This document shows, piece after piece, positions 55,367 through 63,913 of a DNA stretch of 64,000 nt (position 1 is its first letter; each line of letters begins with the position of its first letter). The stretch covers positions 186,001 to 250,000 of the forward strand of contig NZ_FORX01000004.1 of NCBI RefSeq assembly GCF_900114115.1, given 5' to 3'. Below the pieces are notes generated by a model. That model saw nothing but the letters and a program-made list of their open reading frames with translations. It was not told where the DNA came from and ran no database searches. The position numbers and the translations under genes were made by a program. The stretch comes from Desulfomicrobium apsheronum (lineage in GTDB: Bacteria; Desulfobacterota; Desulfovibrionia; Desulfovibrionales; Desulfomicrobiaceae).

Positions 55367-55990
55367 ATGAACGCAATCGTCATTCTCGTGGCGTCCTATA
55401 TCGCCCTACAGATATTTTCCGATGTCGGCTCCCTGCGCATCGTCATGCTCGGCGGCATGTCCATTGACGCCGGCACCTTCATCTATCCCCTGACCTTCAC
55501 CCTGCGCGACATGGTCCACAAGACCATGGGCAAGCAGGGCGCGCGGCTCATGATCATCACCGCGGCCGGCTTCAACCTGCTCATGGCCGCCTATTTCTGG
55601 ATGGTCTCCATCTTGCCGCCGGACATGGGCGTGGGATCGCAGGCGGAGTTCGGGCAGGTGCTGGCCCCCCTGTGGAGGCTTGTTTTCGCGTCCATCATCG
55701 CCGAAGTCATCTCCGAACTGACCGATACTGAAATCTACAGCCTGTGGAAGGAAAAGGTCACGGCCCGGCACCAGTGGTCCCGGGTGCTGGTCAGCAACGC
55801 GGTCAGCATCCCGCTGGACAGTCTCATCTTCTGCTGGATCGCTTTTGGCGGCCTGTTCGAGGGGGCCGTGGTCTGGTCCATTTTCTTCAGCAACACCCTG
55901 ATCAAATTCGCCACCACCCTCGTGTCCCTGCCTGCCATATATCTGGTCAAGGAAAAAGAAAGCGAACCGGCAGCCACAAACCACTGCTGA
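55367..55990 (+). CDS. Queuosine precursor transporter, YhhQ/VUT family
   Basis: A 207-aa inner-membrane protein with six hydrophobic segments. MLGGMSIDAGTFIYPLTFTLRDMVHKTMGKQGAR and AEVISELTDTEIYSLWK match the VUT/YhhQ family that imports queuosine precursors such as preQ0/preQ1. The 110-bp leader was checked for a preQ1 riboswitch but none was recognised. A strong terminator follows. Confidence 0.88.
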   Translation: MNAIVILVASYIALQIFSDVGSLRIVMLGGMSIDAGTFIYPLTFTLRDMVHKTMGKQGARLMIITAAGFNLLMAAYFWMVSILPPDMGVGSQAEFGQVLAPLWRLVFASIIAEVISELTDTEIYSLWKEKVTARHQWSRVLVSNAVSIPLDSLIFCWIAFGGLFEGAVVWSIFFSNTLIKFATTLVSLPAIYLVKEKESEPAATNHC

Positions 55991-56030
55991 CCACATTTTC
56001 GCACCAGAAAAGAGCACCAAAGCGCTCCTG

Positions 56031-56054
56031 AAAGCCGGGTAACCGGCTTTTTTT
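56031..56054 (+). terminator. Intrinsic terminator after the queuosine transporter
   Basis: AAAGCCGG (56031-56038), loop GTAA, CCGGCTTT (56043-56050), then a T-run. Confidence 0.85.
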
Positions 56055-56086
56055 GGGCCCTTTTCCCTGCGCCGAAAGCAGAGCAT

Positions 56087-56119
56087 AAAAAAACGCCCCG
56101 CGATGCGGGGCGTTTTTTT
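56087..56119. terminator. Bidirectional terminator, probably of the FadL-type gene
   Basis: ACGCCCCGC / GCGGGGCGT stem with GAT loop, flanked by seven A before and seven T after, so it can stop transcription in both directions. It lies 31 bp downstream of the FadL-type gene end. Confidence 0.85.
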
Positions 56120-56149
56120 GATTCCTAGTGTCTGAATCCCGGGGAAGAG

Positions 56150-57400
56150 CTAGAACTTGTAACCAACGGACAGACCGACCATGTGCGCATCGGCGTTGTC
56201 GATTTCACCTTCGAGGACGCCATCAGCAAGCCTAGCGTCGATGTCCCGATCCATGATCATAAGATAAGTGTAGTTCACGTCCACAACCCAGCTGTCCCAG
56301 TGAAAACCAAGACCACCGTTCAACAAGTGACGGTCATTGGCCGGGACCATGTAGTCGATGGTGTCGTCCTGCACAGGGGACTGGTCATAAACGTATCCGA
56401 CGCGCAGATCGAGCCAATCCAGAGCGGCATATTCAACGCCAATGTTGAAACGCCATACGTCTTCCCAATTTTTAGGGGCCACGGTTTGATCAACAAGGCC
56501 AACACCTGGTTTGAGAACAGTGTCATCGCCGAAATTAATCTTCAGCTCATCATATTTGCTCCACAATGTATAAACGGCGCCAACTTCAACACTAAGCTTC
56601 TCCGTGGGATACATTGCGACACCAAAAGCAAAAGAATCAGGCAGTGTTACAGTACCACTTGCTGATGTGTCCTCAAAATAACCTGCAGGTAGTGCGTCAG
56701 GAATATCAGAAAAATTTGCGTCTCCCGTAACCTTCATTGTCACCGGGCTGCGATAGGAAAGTCCCAGCTTAGCGTAAGAACAGGGCTGGTAATGCAAGGC
56801 CATATTGAAACCATATCCCATGCCATCAGCCTCAAGGTGCGCATCGCCATCCACTGGTGCGCCAAGTGGAAGCTTCTTCTTCTGCGAAAAATTCAGATAC
56901 ATGGCCTCAACACCAAAAGCTGCGGAAAAATTATCCGTAACTTTCACGGCCACGTTGGGATTGATGGAGACGGATTCGATGATGGCTTCGTAGGAATTGT
57001 AACGGCCGCCCCAATCTTCATCGAAAACGGAACCCAGGCCAAAGCGGGAGAATGTTCCAAGGCCTATGGAGTAGCGGTCGTTAACCTTCCAGGTGGCGAA
57101 AAAATGCGGCGGGATCCAGAGGGAATCCTTGTCCGAGGAATACCACTTGCCGTCGGCCTTAATGTCAAGCACCGGATGAATAGCCGTGAACCCGCCCAGA
57201 ACCTGCAAGCCATCAAGCTGCGTGATGCCTGCCGGGTTTGTGGCAAGAGCGGATGGATCGTCGGCACGGCCCACCGTGGCTCCGCCCAGGGCGTTGCCGC
57301 GAGCGCTCCATTCATAAATGCCGAAGCCGGCCGCAAAGCCGAATTGCGCGCTTAACAGCACCAGACACCAAGCAAAGACCCACGATTTCAAAGTTTGCAT
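56150..57400 (-). CDS. OmpP1/FadL family outer-membrane transport protein
   Basis: A beta-barrel outer-membrane protein for long-chain fatty acids or other hydrophobic compounds. The 416 aa begin with a signal peptide (MQTLKSWVFAWCLVLLSAQFGFA). The mature start AGFGIYEWSARGNALGGATVGRADDPSALATNPAG is the FadL N-terminal hatch with its NPA motif. It ends in the barrel signature VGLSVGYKF (terminal aromatic). ATG 57400 has GGGGAGG 4-5 nt upstream. The coding stretch at about 56460-56960 is less GC-rich (42-48% in three blocks counted) than the 5' part (about 72%). Confidence 0.92.
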   Translation of the reverse strand: MQTLKSWVFAWCLVLLSAQFGFAAGFGIYEWSARGNALGGATVGRADDPSALATNPAGITQLDGLQVLGGFTAIHPVLDIKADGKWYSSDKDSLWIPPHFFATWKVNDRYSIGLGTFSRFGLGSVFDEDWGGRYNSYEAIIESVSINPNVAVKVTDNFSAAFGVEAMYLNFSQKKKLPLGAPVDGDAHLEADGMGYGFNMALHYQPCSYAKLGLSYRSPVTMKVTGDANFSDIPDALPAGYFEDTSASGTVTLPDSFAFGVAMYPTEKLSVEVGAVYTLWSKYDELKINFGDDTVLKPGVGLVDQTVAPKNWEDVWRFNIGVEYAALDWLDLRVGYVYDQSPVQDDTIDYMVPANDRHLLNGGLGFHWDSWVVDVNYTYLMIMDRDIDARLADGVLEGEIDNADAHMVGLSVGYKF

Positions 57401-57453
57401 CCATCCTCCCCTTTGTTGCACTGTTTCCGCCACAAGCGAAGCACCTTAAGTGC

Positions 57454-57505
57454 GCGCTCAATATATTTTTGATAGAGCGCTAAATGAAGAAGGATTCTGC
57501 GTCAA
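57454..57505 (-). promoter_or_regulatory. Inverted repeat and -35-like box before the FadL-type gene
   Basis: GCGCTC (57454-57459) and GAGCGC (57475-57480) flank an AT-rich core; a TTGACG (57505-57500, minus strand) lies upstream. The repeat is a candidate TetR operator, since the divergent TetR gene starts about 190 bp away. No convincing -10 at correct spacing. Confidence 0.3.
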
Positions 57506-57667
57506 GAGTTTTGCAACGCACCGCCATTAAAGGGTATTGCTCGTACTCATTCTCATTTTCAGGCAATCAGTATTCTTGAACGGACAAGCAGGGTTTGGTC
57601 GGAAAAATGGTGGACTGGTCAATGGGGGGTGGGTACAAGTCAGAAAAAAACAGGGGGGAAAAGGCAA

Positions 57668-58318
57668 GTGGCCATAGGCAACAAAGAACGCATTCTGAAG
57701 ACGGCCAAACGGCTTTTCGGGGAACTGGGGTACGCGGAAACCACCTACAAGCGCATCGCCCAGGAGGCGAGTATCGCCGACGGGCTCATCGCCCATCACT
57801 ACGGGAGCAAGGAGAATCTGTTCCAGTTGGTGGAGATAGACATCCTCTCGAACCTGCTGCTCAAAATCGACGAGAGCCAGTACTATGCATCCGACGGACT
57901 GAGCGGCGTACTCAATTTCGCCAAATGCATCCTGAAGGCGTCCACGGAATCTGAATCAGGCTTCCTGACCCTGCTGCGCTGCTCCCCGTTTCTGGCCAAC
58001 ACCGTCGACGCGGACAACTCCGAAATCCTGAATGTCTGCTCCAAGGTAGTCGAAAAGATGCTTGAGTGCCTGCGCAAGGGCATCGCCGACGGCTCCATCC
58101 GCGCGGATCTGGAGCCCGATCTGGCCGCCAGCGTTATCTTTTCCACGGTCTTCGGCTCGACCCGCGCGCGCCTGCTGGCCAAGGAAAACATCCTGGGGCT
58201 GAGTTTTTCAGACGATTTCTATCCTGAAATCCTGCGGATTCTCACCAGGTACCTGGAGCCCGTTGAAAAGACCCCACCTCAAGGCTGCGAGTCATCGTCA
58301 TCATCCGAGCTTCCCTGA
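57668..58318 (+). CDS. TetR/AcrR family transcriptional regulator
   Basis: A 216-aa regulator. N-terminal helix-turn-helix: RILKTAKRLFGELGYAETTYKRIAQEASIADGLIAHHYGSKENLF. The C-terminal ligand domain is helical. GTG at 57668 (with AAGG upstream) is preferred; an earlier GTG at 57629 would add 13 basic residues. It is divergent from the FadL-type gene, so control of fatty-acid uptake is a plausible but unproved role. The 3' end overlaps a 33-aa antisense frame. Confidence 0.87.
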   Translation: MAIGNKERILKTAKRLFGELGYAETTYKRIAQEASIADGLIAHHYGSKENLFQLVEIDILSNLLLKIDESQYYASDGLSGVLNFAKCILKASTESESGFLTLLRCSPFLANTVDADNSEILNVCSKVVEKMLECLRKGIADGSIRADLEPDLAASVIFSTVFGSTRARLLAKENILGLSFSDDFYPEILRILTRYLEPVEKTPPQGCESSSSSELP

Positions 58319-58380
58319 ACCATGGCATAGGCAACCAGACATCCGAGCAAAAATCCGCCAATCGTAATCCACCAGACCAT
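58279..58380 (-). CDS. Putative 33-aa single-helix membrane peptide
   Basis: MVWWITIGGFLLGCLVAYAMV is one membrane segment, followed by a GSSDDDDDSQP acidic tail. It begins 19 bp after the lptG stop with a GGGGG stretch upstream of ATG, so it would be the last gene of the lptF-lptG operon. It overlaps the 3' end of the convergent TetR gene by 40 bp. Not recognised; could be an assembly or stability factor for LptFG. Confidence 0.45.
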   Translation of the reverse strand: MVWWITIGGFLLGCLVAYAMVQGSSDDDDDSQP

Positions 58381-58399
58381 CCCAGCCCCCTGTCGGCAA

Positions 58400-59482
58400 T
58401 CAACCCAGATGAAAAGATCGGCCGCGCAGCATCCATCCGCCTGCGACGGCCGTGAAGAAAGCATTGGCCGCCCAGGCTGCCAGCATTGGCGGCACAAGGC
58501 CTTTTTCCCCGGCCGAGGCGCACAGCACGAACAATCCGTAATAGCAGAATGTGGCCACCAGCCCAATGGGGATAATGACGAAAAGTGAACCGAAAAGGGA
58601 CACCACTGCCAGGGCGATGAGCGCCATGACCAGGACAGAGCCCGCGTAGGCCAGCTTCATGTGCCAGGCGGTCTGCAAACGCTCGATGTTCGAGCCGGAA
58701 TCTTGCAGCCGCTTTATTTCGGCGCCCAGTTGCCAGAGCGGCAACGACTCAAGCCGGGTCTTGGGATCGACGATCAGAAAGCTGCCCAGGTCGGTGCGCA
58801 GGTCAAGCTCCATTTGCGCGACTTCCTGCACCTCGAAGGAGGCGGGAAACGTGCGCGTCACATCCGTCAGGAACCAACCGGCGGCAGTCGACTTGAATGT
58901 CCGGGCCCGCAGGATCTCTTTTACGCTCCCGGCGTCGTCATCTTCCAGGACATGCACCGTCAGCCATGAACCCTGACCCGCGGACGGGGTCACTTCGCCC
59001 ATGTGCACGATGCGATTACCCTCGCGAAACCAGATGTCGGCCAGCTGCCGTTTTTCAATCTGGCGATTGCGCACCTCCTCGTTCCAGATCCGATCCGCCG
59101 CCCTGTGACCGCTCACGCCCAGCGCCTCGGAAAAAAGGAGCTGCACCACGCAAAGGGCAAGGGCGTACCAGATCACGGACTTGGCCACTGCTCCCGGTGA
59201 CACGGAGCAGGCTTCCAGGGCCAGAAGCTCGCGGCTACGCAGCATGAGGCCCATCTGCACCATGAGCGCGATCAGGAAAACCGCAGGAAAAATCTGGGCC
59301 AGGATAAAGGGCGTGCGGTAGAGAAAATAGGCACCAACGGAGGACAACCCTACCCCCGCCTCCAGAAAGTCATCGAGCCTGTCGAAAAGATCGATAAAGA
59401 CATAGATCCCAAGGCCGATGCCGCAAACCAGCAAAAGAAGGAAAAGATTTTGCCGCAGGATGTAACGTGTCAGCAGCTTCAT
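58400..59482 (-). CDS. lptG: LPS export ABC transporter permease LptG
   Basis: Inner-membrane permease that with LptF and LptB extracts lipopolysaccharide for transport to the outer membrane. The 360 aa have helices near 12-30, 55-80 and 100-120, a periplasmic beta-jellyroll region (about 140-265), and C-terminal helices. Motif TRYILRQNLFLLLLV and RSRELLALEACSVSPGAVAKSV are typical of LptF/G. Start overlaps lptF by 4 bp. Confidence 0.91.
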   Translation of the reverse strand: MKLLTRYILRQNLFLLLLVCGIGLGIYVFIDLFDRLDDFLEAGVGLSSVGAYFLYRTPFILAQIFPAVFLIALMVQMGLMLRSRELLALEACSVSPGAVAKSVIWYALALCVVQLLFSEALGVSGHRAADRIWNEEVRNRQIEKRQLADIWFREGNRIVHMGEVTPSAGQGSWLTVHVLEDDDAGSVKEILRARTFKSTAAGWFLTDVTRTFPASFEVQEVAQMELDLRTDLGSFLIVDPKTRLESLPLWQLGAEIKRLQDSGSNIERLQTAWHMKLAYAGSVLVMALIALAVVSLFGSLFVIIPIGLVATFCYYGLFVLCASAGEKGLVPPMLAAWAANAFFTAVAGGWMLRGRSFHLG

Positions 59483-60657
59483 GCGTCAGCCCCCTTCAGG
59501 CCCAGGGTTCTGAGCACCCAGAATCGCAGCATCCGGAAATTGACCTCCTTCTCCGTCGCGACCAGCCACATGCCCACCGCCGCTGCCAGCAGGAAAATGA
59601 AGTTGGGTAGCCACAGGGCCAACGCCGGTGCCAACACCCCGCTTTCAGCCAGGGACATGCCTCCGGACAAAAGCACGTAGTAGAGAAAAAATGCGCCAAG
59701 GCAAACGATCAGCCCGAACTGGCGCTTCATGCCCTGAAAGAAAAAGGCCAGCGGCAGGGCGAAAAATCCAAGCACGATGCAGGCCGCGGGCAAGGAAAAG
59801 CGTTTGTGCAGTTCTATGTCCACCCGGCGCTGAAAATTTTCGCTCCTGTCCTTGAATCCGGCGCCTTTCAACGCCAACAGATCCTTCCAGGACATCTCCT
59901 TGGGGGCCTTGTCACTCAGCTCGAAACCGCCCAGCAGGCGTGTCATGTCCAGGGAAAGGATATAGCTTTCAAAGCTTATGACGCTCAGCTCCCCACCCTC
60001 CTCGCGGTAGACATGCCCGTCCTTCAGGCGCACGAAAACCTGGCCAAGATCCGGGTCGGAATCGATCTGCCCGACAGGGGCGACAATGGTCGCACGGGCC
60101 TTGGATCTTGAACTGTCGAGAACGAAGACGTCCAGCAACGCGCCGCTGCCCGGATCGGCCTGGCGGGCGTACACGGTCAGGCCGGGAAAGGAGGTGTTGA
60201 AGACTCCGGGTTGTACGTTGACGGAAGTCTTGTGGCGGGCCAATTCCACCACCGTCTGCCGGAAATTGTCCATGCCCCAGGATATGCCCGAGAGGGAAAT
60301 CCACACCGTCAGCGCGGAACACAGCAGACACAGAAGCATGGGCGCGGGCAAGAGAGGCCAGATGCTGACCCCCCCGGCACGCAGGGAAATGAGCTCCCGG
60401 TCGGCCCCCATCCGCAGGAAAGTCAAAAATAGACCGAGCATGCACGACACCGGAATGAGCATGATCAGGAAAAAAGGGCTCAGATAGGTAAAGAGCTTGA
60501 CCAGGTCGAAAAAAGTCACGCCCTGGGCCATGAACAGATCCCGCAATTGCAGGAGGCGGCCAAGCAGGATGAGACACAAAAAGCCTCCAAGGCAAATGGA
60601 GGCGATTAGCCCCATCTCCTTGAAAAGCTCCCGTTGCAGAAGAGGCACTCGAATCAC
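59479..60657 (-). CDS. lptF: LPS export ABC transporter permease LptF
   Basis: Partner of LptG, 392 aa with six membrane helices around a periplasmic domain (about 140-275). FLRMGADRELISLRAGGVSIW is the LptF/G coupling segment; helices in GFFALPLAFFFQG and LGAFFLYYVLLSGGMSLAESG. Start ATG 60657 overlaps the 60-aa gene upstream by 4 bp. Gram-negative cell-envelope marker. Confidence 0.92.
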   Translation of the reverse strand: MIRVPLLQRELFKEMGLIASICLGGFLCLILLGRLLQLRDLFMAQGVTFFDLVKLFTYLSPFFLIMLIPVSCMLGLFLTFLRMGADRELISLRAGGVSIWPLLPAPMLLCLLCSALTVWISLSGISWGMDNFRQTVVELARHKTSVNVQPGVFNTSFPGLTVYARQADPGSGALLDVFVLDSSRSKARATIVAPVGQIDSDPDLGQVFVRLKDGHVYREEGGELSVISFESYILSLDMTRLLGGFELSDKAPKEMSWKDLLALKGAGFKDRSENFQRRVDIELHKRFSLPAACIVLGFFALPLAFFFQGMKRQFGLIVCLGAFFLYYVLLSGGMSLAESGVLAPALALWLPNFIFLLAAAVGMWLVATEKEVNFRMLRFWVLRTLGLKGADA

Positions 60658-60836
60658 CGGGACCCGGCCTCCTCGCGATAGAATCTCGCCAGAGCCAGCT
60701 CTTCAGGCGGGGTCAGGTCGAACCGCATGGCCGCCTGGGCCATGAGCTTCTTCAAATCCGGATCTTCGCGGCGATGCTCCTCGATCCAGGCGATGGCGTT
60801 GCGCAGGTTTTTGTCGCCGGGCATGATGGTTGTCAT
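60654..60836 (-). CDS. Conserved-looking 60-aa helical protein upstream of lptF
   Basis: A small soluble protein (MTTIMPGDKNLRNAIAWIEE, then DPDLKKLMAQAAMRFDLTPPEELALARFYRE) with two charged helices. AAGGAG is 6 nt before ATG 60836 and its stop overlaps lptF by 4 bp (ATGA), strong evidence for translation. Not recognised; possibly a small regulator or a translation-coupling leader for lptF. Confidence 0.72.
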   Translation of the reverse strand: MTTIMPGDKNLRNAIAWIEEHRREDPDLKKLMAQAAMRFDLTPPEELALARFYREEAGSR

Positions 60837-60904
60837 CTGGTTCTCCTTCTGGGTTGTCCGTACCGCCACGCCCATACAGGAAAGACCCGCGAGGCACAAT
60901 CGGA

Positions 60905-63235
60905 TCAATCCCCGCAAAGCACCCCTAAGCGCGCGCTTTCGACCCGCGCCGCCTTCTCGCCGCGCCAGCAAAATCTGAGCGCGCCATGATCGGCGGTGGT
61001 CAGGATCTCAAGGCCTGCCCGTTTGCAGGCCAGCACCACCGAAGGGTGAGGAAAACCGAAACGGTTGCCCGGCCCACAGGCCGCCACGGCCCATGCCGCT
61101 TGGACCTTGGCCAGGAAGCGAGGATGCAGGCTCGATTTGGAGCCATGATGAGGGAGCACCAGCACCTCGGCCGCCAGCGTGCTTTCCTGGTTTACGACGT
61201 GTTCCAGGGCCCGTTTTTCCAGATCGCCGGGCATGAGCGCCAGGCCGCGCCCATTCCGCACCAGACGCAGCGCCAGCGACGTATCGTTGTCGGAAATGCC
61301 CGTCTCGGCGGGTGCAGGATGGAGCACCTCCAGATGAAGACCGGGCTCGATGACCACCTTGTCTCCGGCGCGCAATCGGTGCACCGGCCAGGAGTTTCGC
61401 GTCAGCCTCTCCACCAGCCTCCGCGAATCATTCGACTGGTCCACAAGTCCGCTCCACCCGAACCAGCCCACATCAAAAGCATCCAGAATGTAAAAAAGAC
61501 CCCGCAGATGATCGGCGTGAACGTGGGAGAGCAGCACCCTGTCAATTCGCGGAGGATGCTGCCAGCTTAGCGCCGGGCCAACCACGGCGCGCCCCGGATC
61601 ATAATCGGCGCTCCAGCCTCCCCCGCCATCAACGAGCACCGTCCGTCCGGTACTGCCGCGCACCATGATCGCCTGACTCATCCCCGTGTCCAGGACCGTC
61701 AATTCAACCTCGTCGCGCCACTGCCTGCCCTCCTGCCACAATGACGGAACGGCCAGCAAAGTCAGCCCCAGCCCCAGAAACACCAATGCCCTTGGCCGGG
61801 ACCGGGTGGCGGTCAGGAGCACGCTTCCCGCCACCAGCACGACCCCGTACCCGACCACCTGCACCCCCGAAGGCCGCAGCACGGGCGTGGCGGCAAGAAA
61901 ACCCGCCCCATCGAGCAGCACCAGGAAGCGATCCAGGATATCCACACCCCAGGCGGCCGCGAAAAAACATCCTTTAGCCAAAAGGGGGCAGCACAGCGAT
62001 GCCGCAAGCCCCAGAAATGACAGGGGCAGCACCGCCAGACTGAGCGCCGGCAACCACAATAAATTGAGCCACAGATGCGCGGTGACCTCGGAAAAATACA
62101 GGACCTGCGCCGGCAGGATGAACAGATTGGCGCAGCATGACACCGCCAGGAGGGTCAGCAGTCCATGGATGGGCCGCCAAAAGGCGCCGCGATCGCGCAA
62201 TGGAGCAAGCAGGGCCGCCACGATTGGCATGAATAAAACGAGGCCGCCGACGGCCAGCACGGAGAGTTGCAGACTCAGATCGTGGGCCGAGGAAGGATCA
62301 GCCATGATCAGCACGGCAATGGCCGCGAAAAGAGCATCCTGGGGATGCGACCGTGAACCTACAAACAGATGAAGGGACACGGCGGTAAGCATGACAAAGG
62401 CTCGCAGAAGCGACGGAGAAAAATCGCCGAGCCACAGATAGGCGGCGACAAGAGGAAAAGCCGAAAGAACGGCCAGTTTCCGGCGTGGCAGGATCAGAAG
62501 CAGCCCGGGACAGATCCGGCTCAAAACCGAGGCCACGCCCAGGCCAAAGCTCGCGACCAGCGCCAGATGCAGCCCCGACAGGGCCAGGCTGTGTGACAGC
62601 CCGGCCCTGCGGATACGGTCCATGAAGTCCGCCGCAAGCAAAAATCTGTCCCCGAAAAGCAGGGCCCGGACCGCCGCCCCGCCCTGGGTATCAGGCATCA
62701 GCGGGCTGGCCAGATTCAACAGCCAGGTCCGAGGATTGGTCCGTCCTTCTTCCCAGATTACGCGGACGGCGCCTCGTGAGTACGCGCGGTGCCGAACATC
62801 CCTTCGCTTCCAGTAAGCTTCACTCGATGAAAGACCGAAATTAGCCCTTGAGCGCAGTTCGCGGATGCGCAGATCGGCCGTGAATTTCAGGCCAGCCTGA
62901 GGAACGACGGGCGGGTCAGTCCAGCTCCAGAGCAGCCTGCCTGGCAAGGTCGCGTTTGTGTCCAGCTTCACCACATCGCGGACCAGCACACTGACCCTGC
63001 GCCCCGGATGCGTGCGCACCGCATCCACCACACCCTGTATTCGAACCTTGGCATTCAAGAACGTTGTCCGATCATCCGTCACCCCGGGCATCCCCGCGAG
63101 CAGCCCAAGCCCGAAACACGACACCATGAGCGCAAAGGTCCGGCCGCGACGGGCAAATGCCAGCGCGGTCAACATGCAGGCGATCACGACGGGGAGGGCG
63201 TGGGCCCAGATCAGAATACCGCCGAGATAGCCCAT
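60905..63235 (-). CDS. comEC: ComEC/Rec2 competence DNA-uptake channel
   Basis: A 776-aa polytopic protein that translocates single-stranded DNA in competent cells. The N-terminal helices are followed by a DUF4131 region (about 25-170). The ComEC membrane domain runs about 195-480 (ALLFGDRFLLAADFMDRIRRAGLSHSLALSGLHLALVASFG). The C-terminal metallo-beta-lactamase domain (about 515-776) has the metal motif LLSHVHADHLRG. Ends 68 bp before the 60-aa gene, so it probably heads the lpt operon. Confidence 0.93.
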   Translation of the reverse strand: MGYLGGILIWAHALPVVIACMLTALAFARRGRTFALMVSCFGLGLLAGMPGVTDDRTTFLNAKVRIQGVVDAVRTHPGRRVSVLVRDVVKLDTNATLPGRLLWSWTDPPVVPQAGLKFTADLRIRELRSRANFGLSSSEAYWKRRDVRHRAYSRGAVRVIWEEGRTNPRTWLLNLASPLMPDTQGGAAVRALLFGDRFLLAADFMDRIRRAGLSHSLALSGLHLALVASFGLGVASVLSRICPGLLLILPRRKLAVLSAFPLVAAYLWLGDFSPSLLRAFVMLTAVSLHLFVGSRSHPQDALFAAIAVLIMADPSSAHDLSLQLSVLAVGGLVLFMPIVAALLAPLRDRGAFWRPIHGLLTLLAVSCCANLFILPAQVLYFSEVTAHLWLNLLWLPALSLAVLPLSFLGLAASLCCPLLAKGCFFAAAWGVDILDRFLVLLDGAGFLAATPVLRPSGVQVVGYGVVLVAGSVLLTATRSRPRALVFLGLGLTLLAVPSLWQEGRQWRDEVELTVLDTGMSQAIMVRGSTGRTVLVDGGGGWSADYDPGRAVVGPALSWQHPPRIDRVLLSHVHADHLRGLFYILDAFDVGWFGWSGLVDQSNDSRRLVERLTRNSWPVHRLRAGDKVVIEPGLHLEVLHPAPAETGISDNDTSLALRLVRNGRGLALMPGDLEKRALEHVVNQESTLAAEVLVLPHHGSKSSLHPRFLAKVQAAWAVAACGPGNRFGFPHPSVVLACKRAGLEILTTADHGALRFCWRGEKAARVESARLGVLCGD

Positions 63236-63465
63236 TACGCCAATTTGCCAGGGAAGTGGGGGGATGGGGCCTTGGATGTGCGTGCGCTGCTCCTCCTAAA
63301 TGGACAAGCTAACAAAACGCATCTCCGGCGTCGTACGCAAAAGTCCGTATTATCGGCAACAAAGGACCAAGAAGGGCGTTGCCTCCCGGCAGCATCTCGG
63401 GCTATGCATTCCCATAGACCGCCACGCAATGGCGGAGCCTATTCGAAAGACTTCAAGGAGCCCAA
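63236..63465. promoter_or_regulatory. Divergent region comEC / response regulator
   Basis: A 230-bp gap with outward-facing genes. Contains only a doubtful 65-aa open frame overlapping the regulator start. No distinct hairpin or promoter hexamers were found. Confidence 0.25.
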
Positions 63466-63885
63466 ATGGAAGAATTTTCTGTACTGCTTGTGGATGACGA
63501 GGAAGACTTCCTGCGCACTATCATCAAAAGGCTGGCCAAGCGGGGCCTGAAGGCCCAGGGCGCGTCGAGGGGCGAGCAGGCGCTGGCCATGCTGGCCGAG
63601 GAACCTCGGGACGTGGTTGTCCTGGACGTGAAGATGCCGGGTATGGACGGACTGGAGGTCCTAAGAAGAATCAAGACCAGCTGGCCCAGTACCGAGGTGA
63701 TCATGCTGACCGGGCACGCCAGCATCGACGCGGCCATGGAAGGCATGAACCGCGGCGCCTTCGACTATCTGATGAAACCAGCCGATCTGGAAGACCTGCT
63801 CTACAAACTTGAGGACGCGTACCGCAAAAAGTGCGTCAATGAGAGCCGCAAGGCCTCCTCCCCCACGAACAGCGAACCGGCCTAG
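63466..63885 (+). CDS. Single-domain response regulator (CheY-like)
   Basis: A 139-aa receiver domain with no output domain. Acidic pocket VDDEEDF, acceptor Asp in VVVLDVKMPGMDG, Thr in MLTGHAS and Lys in YLMKPAD are all present. The C-terminal tail (ESRKASSPTNSEPA) is short and polar. AAGGAG is 7 nt before ATG. The following gene starts 28 bp later and may encode its partner. Confidence 0.92.
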   Translation: MEEFSVLLVDDEEDFLRTIIKRLAKRGLKAQGASRGEQALAMLAEEPRDVVVLDVKMPGMDGLEVLRRIKTSWPSTEVIMLTGHASIDAAMEGMNRGAFDYLMKPADLEDLLYKLEDAYRKKCVNESRKASSPTNSEPA

Positions 63886-63913
63886 GCCAGGCGCGTTTAC
63901 AACAGGACCTGAC

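Noticed and set aside
63300-63497. 65-aa plus-strand frame before the response regulator
   Set aside because: It overlaps the regulator start by 32 bp, lacks a ribosome site and has no family features.
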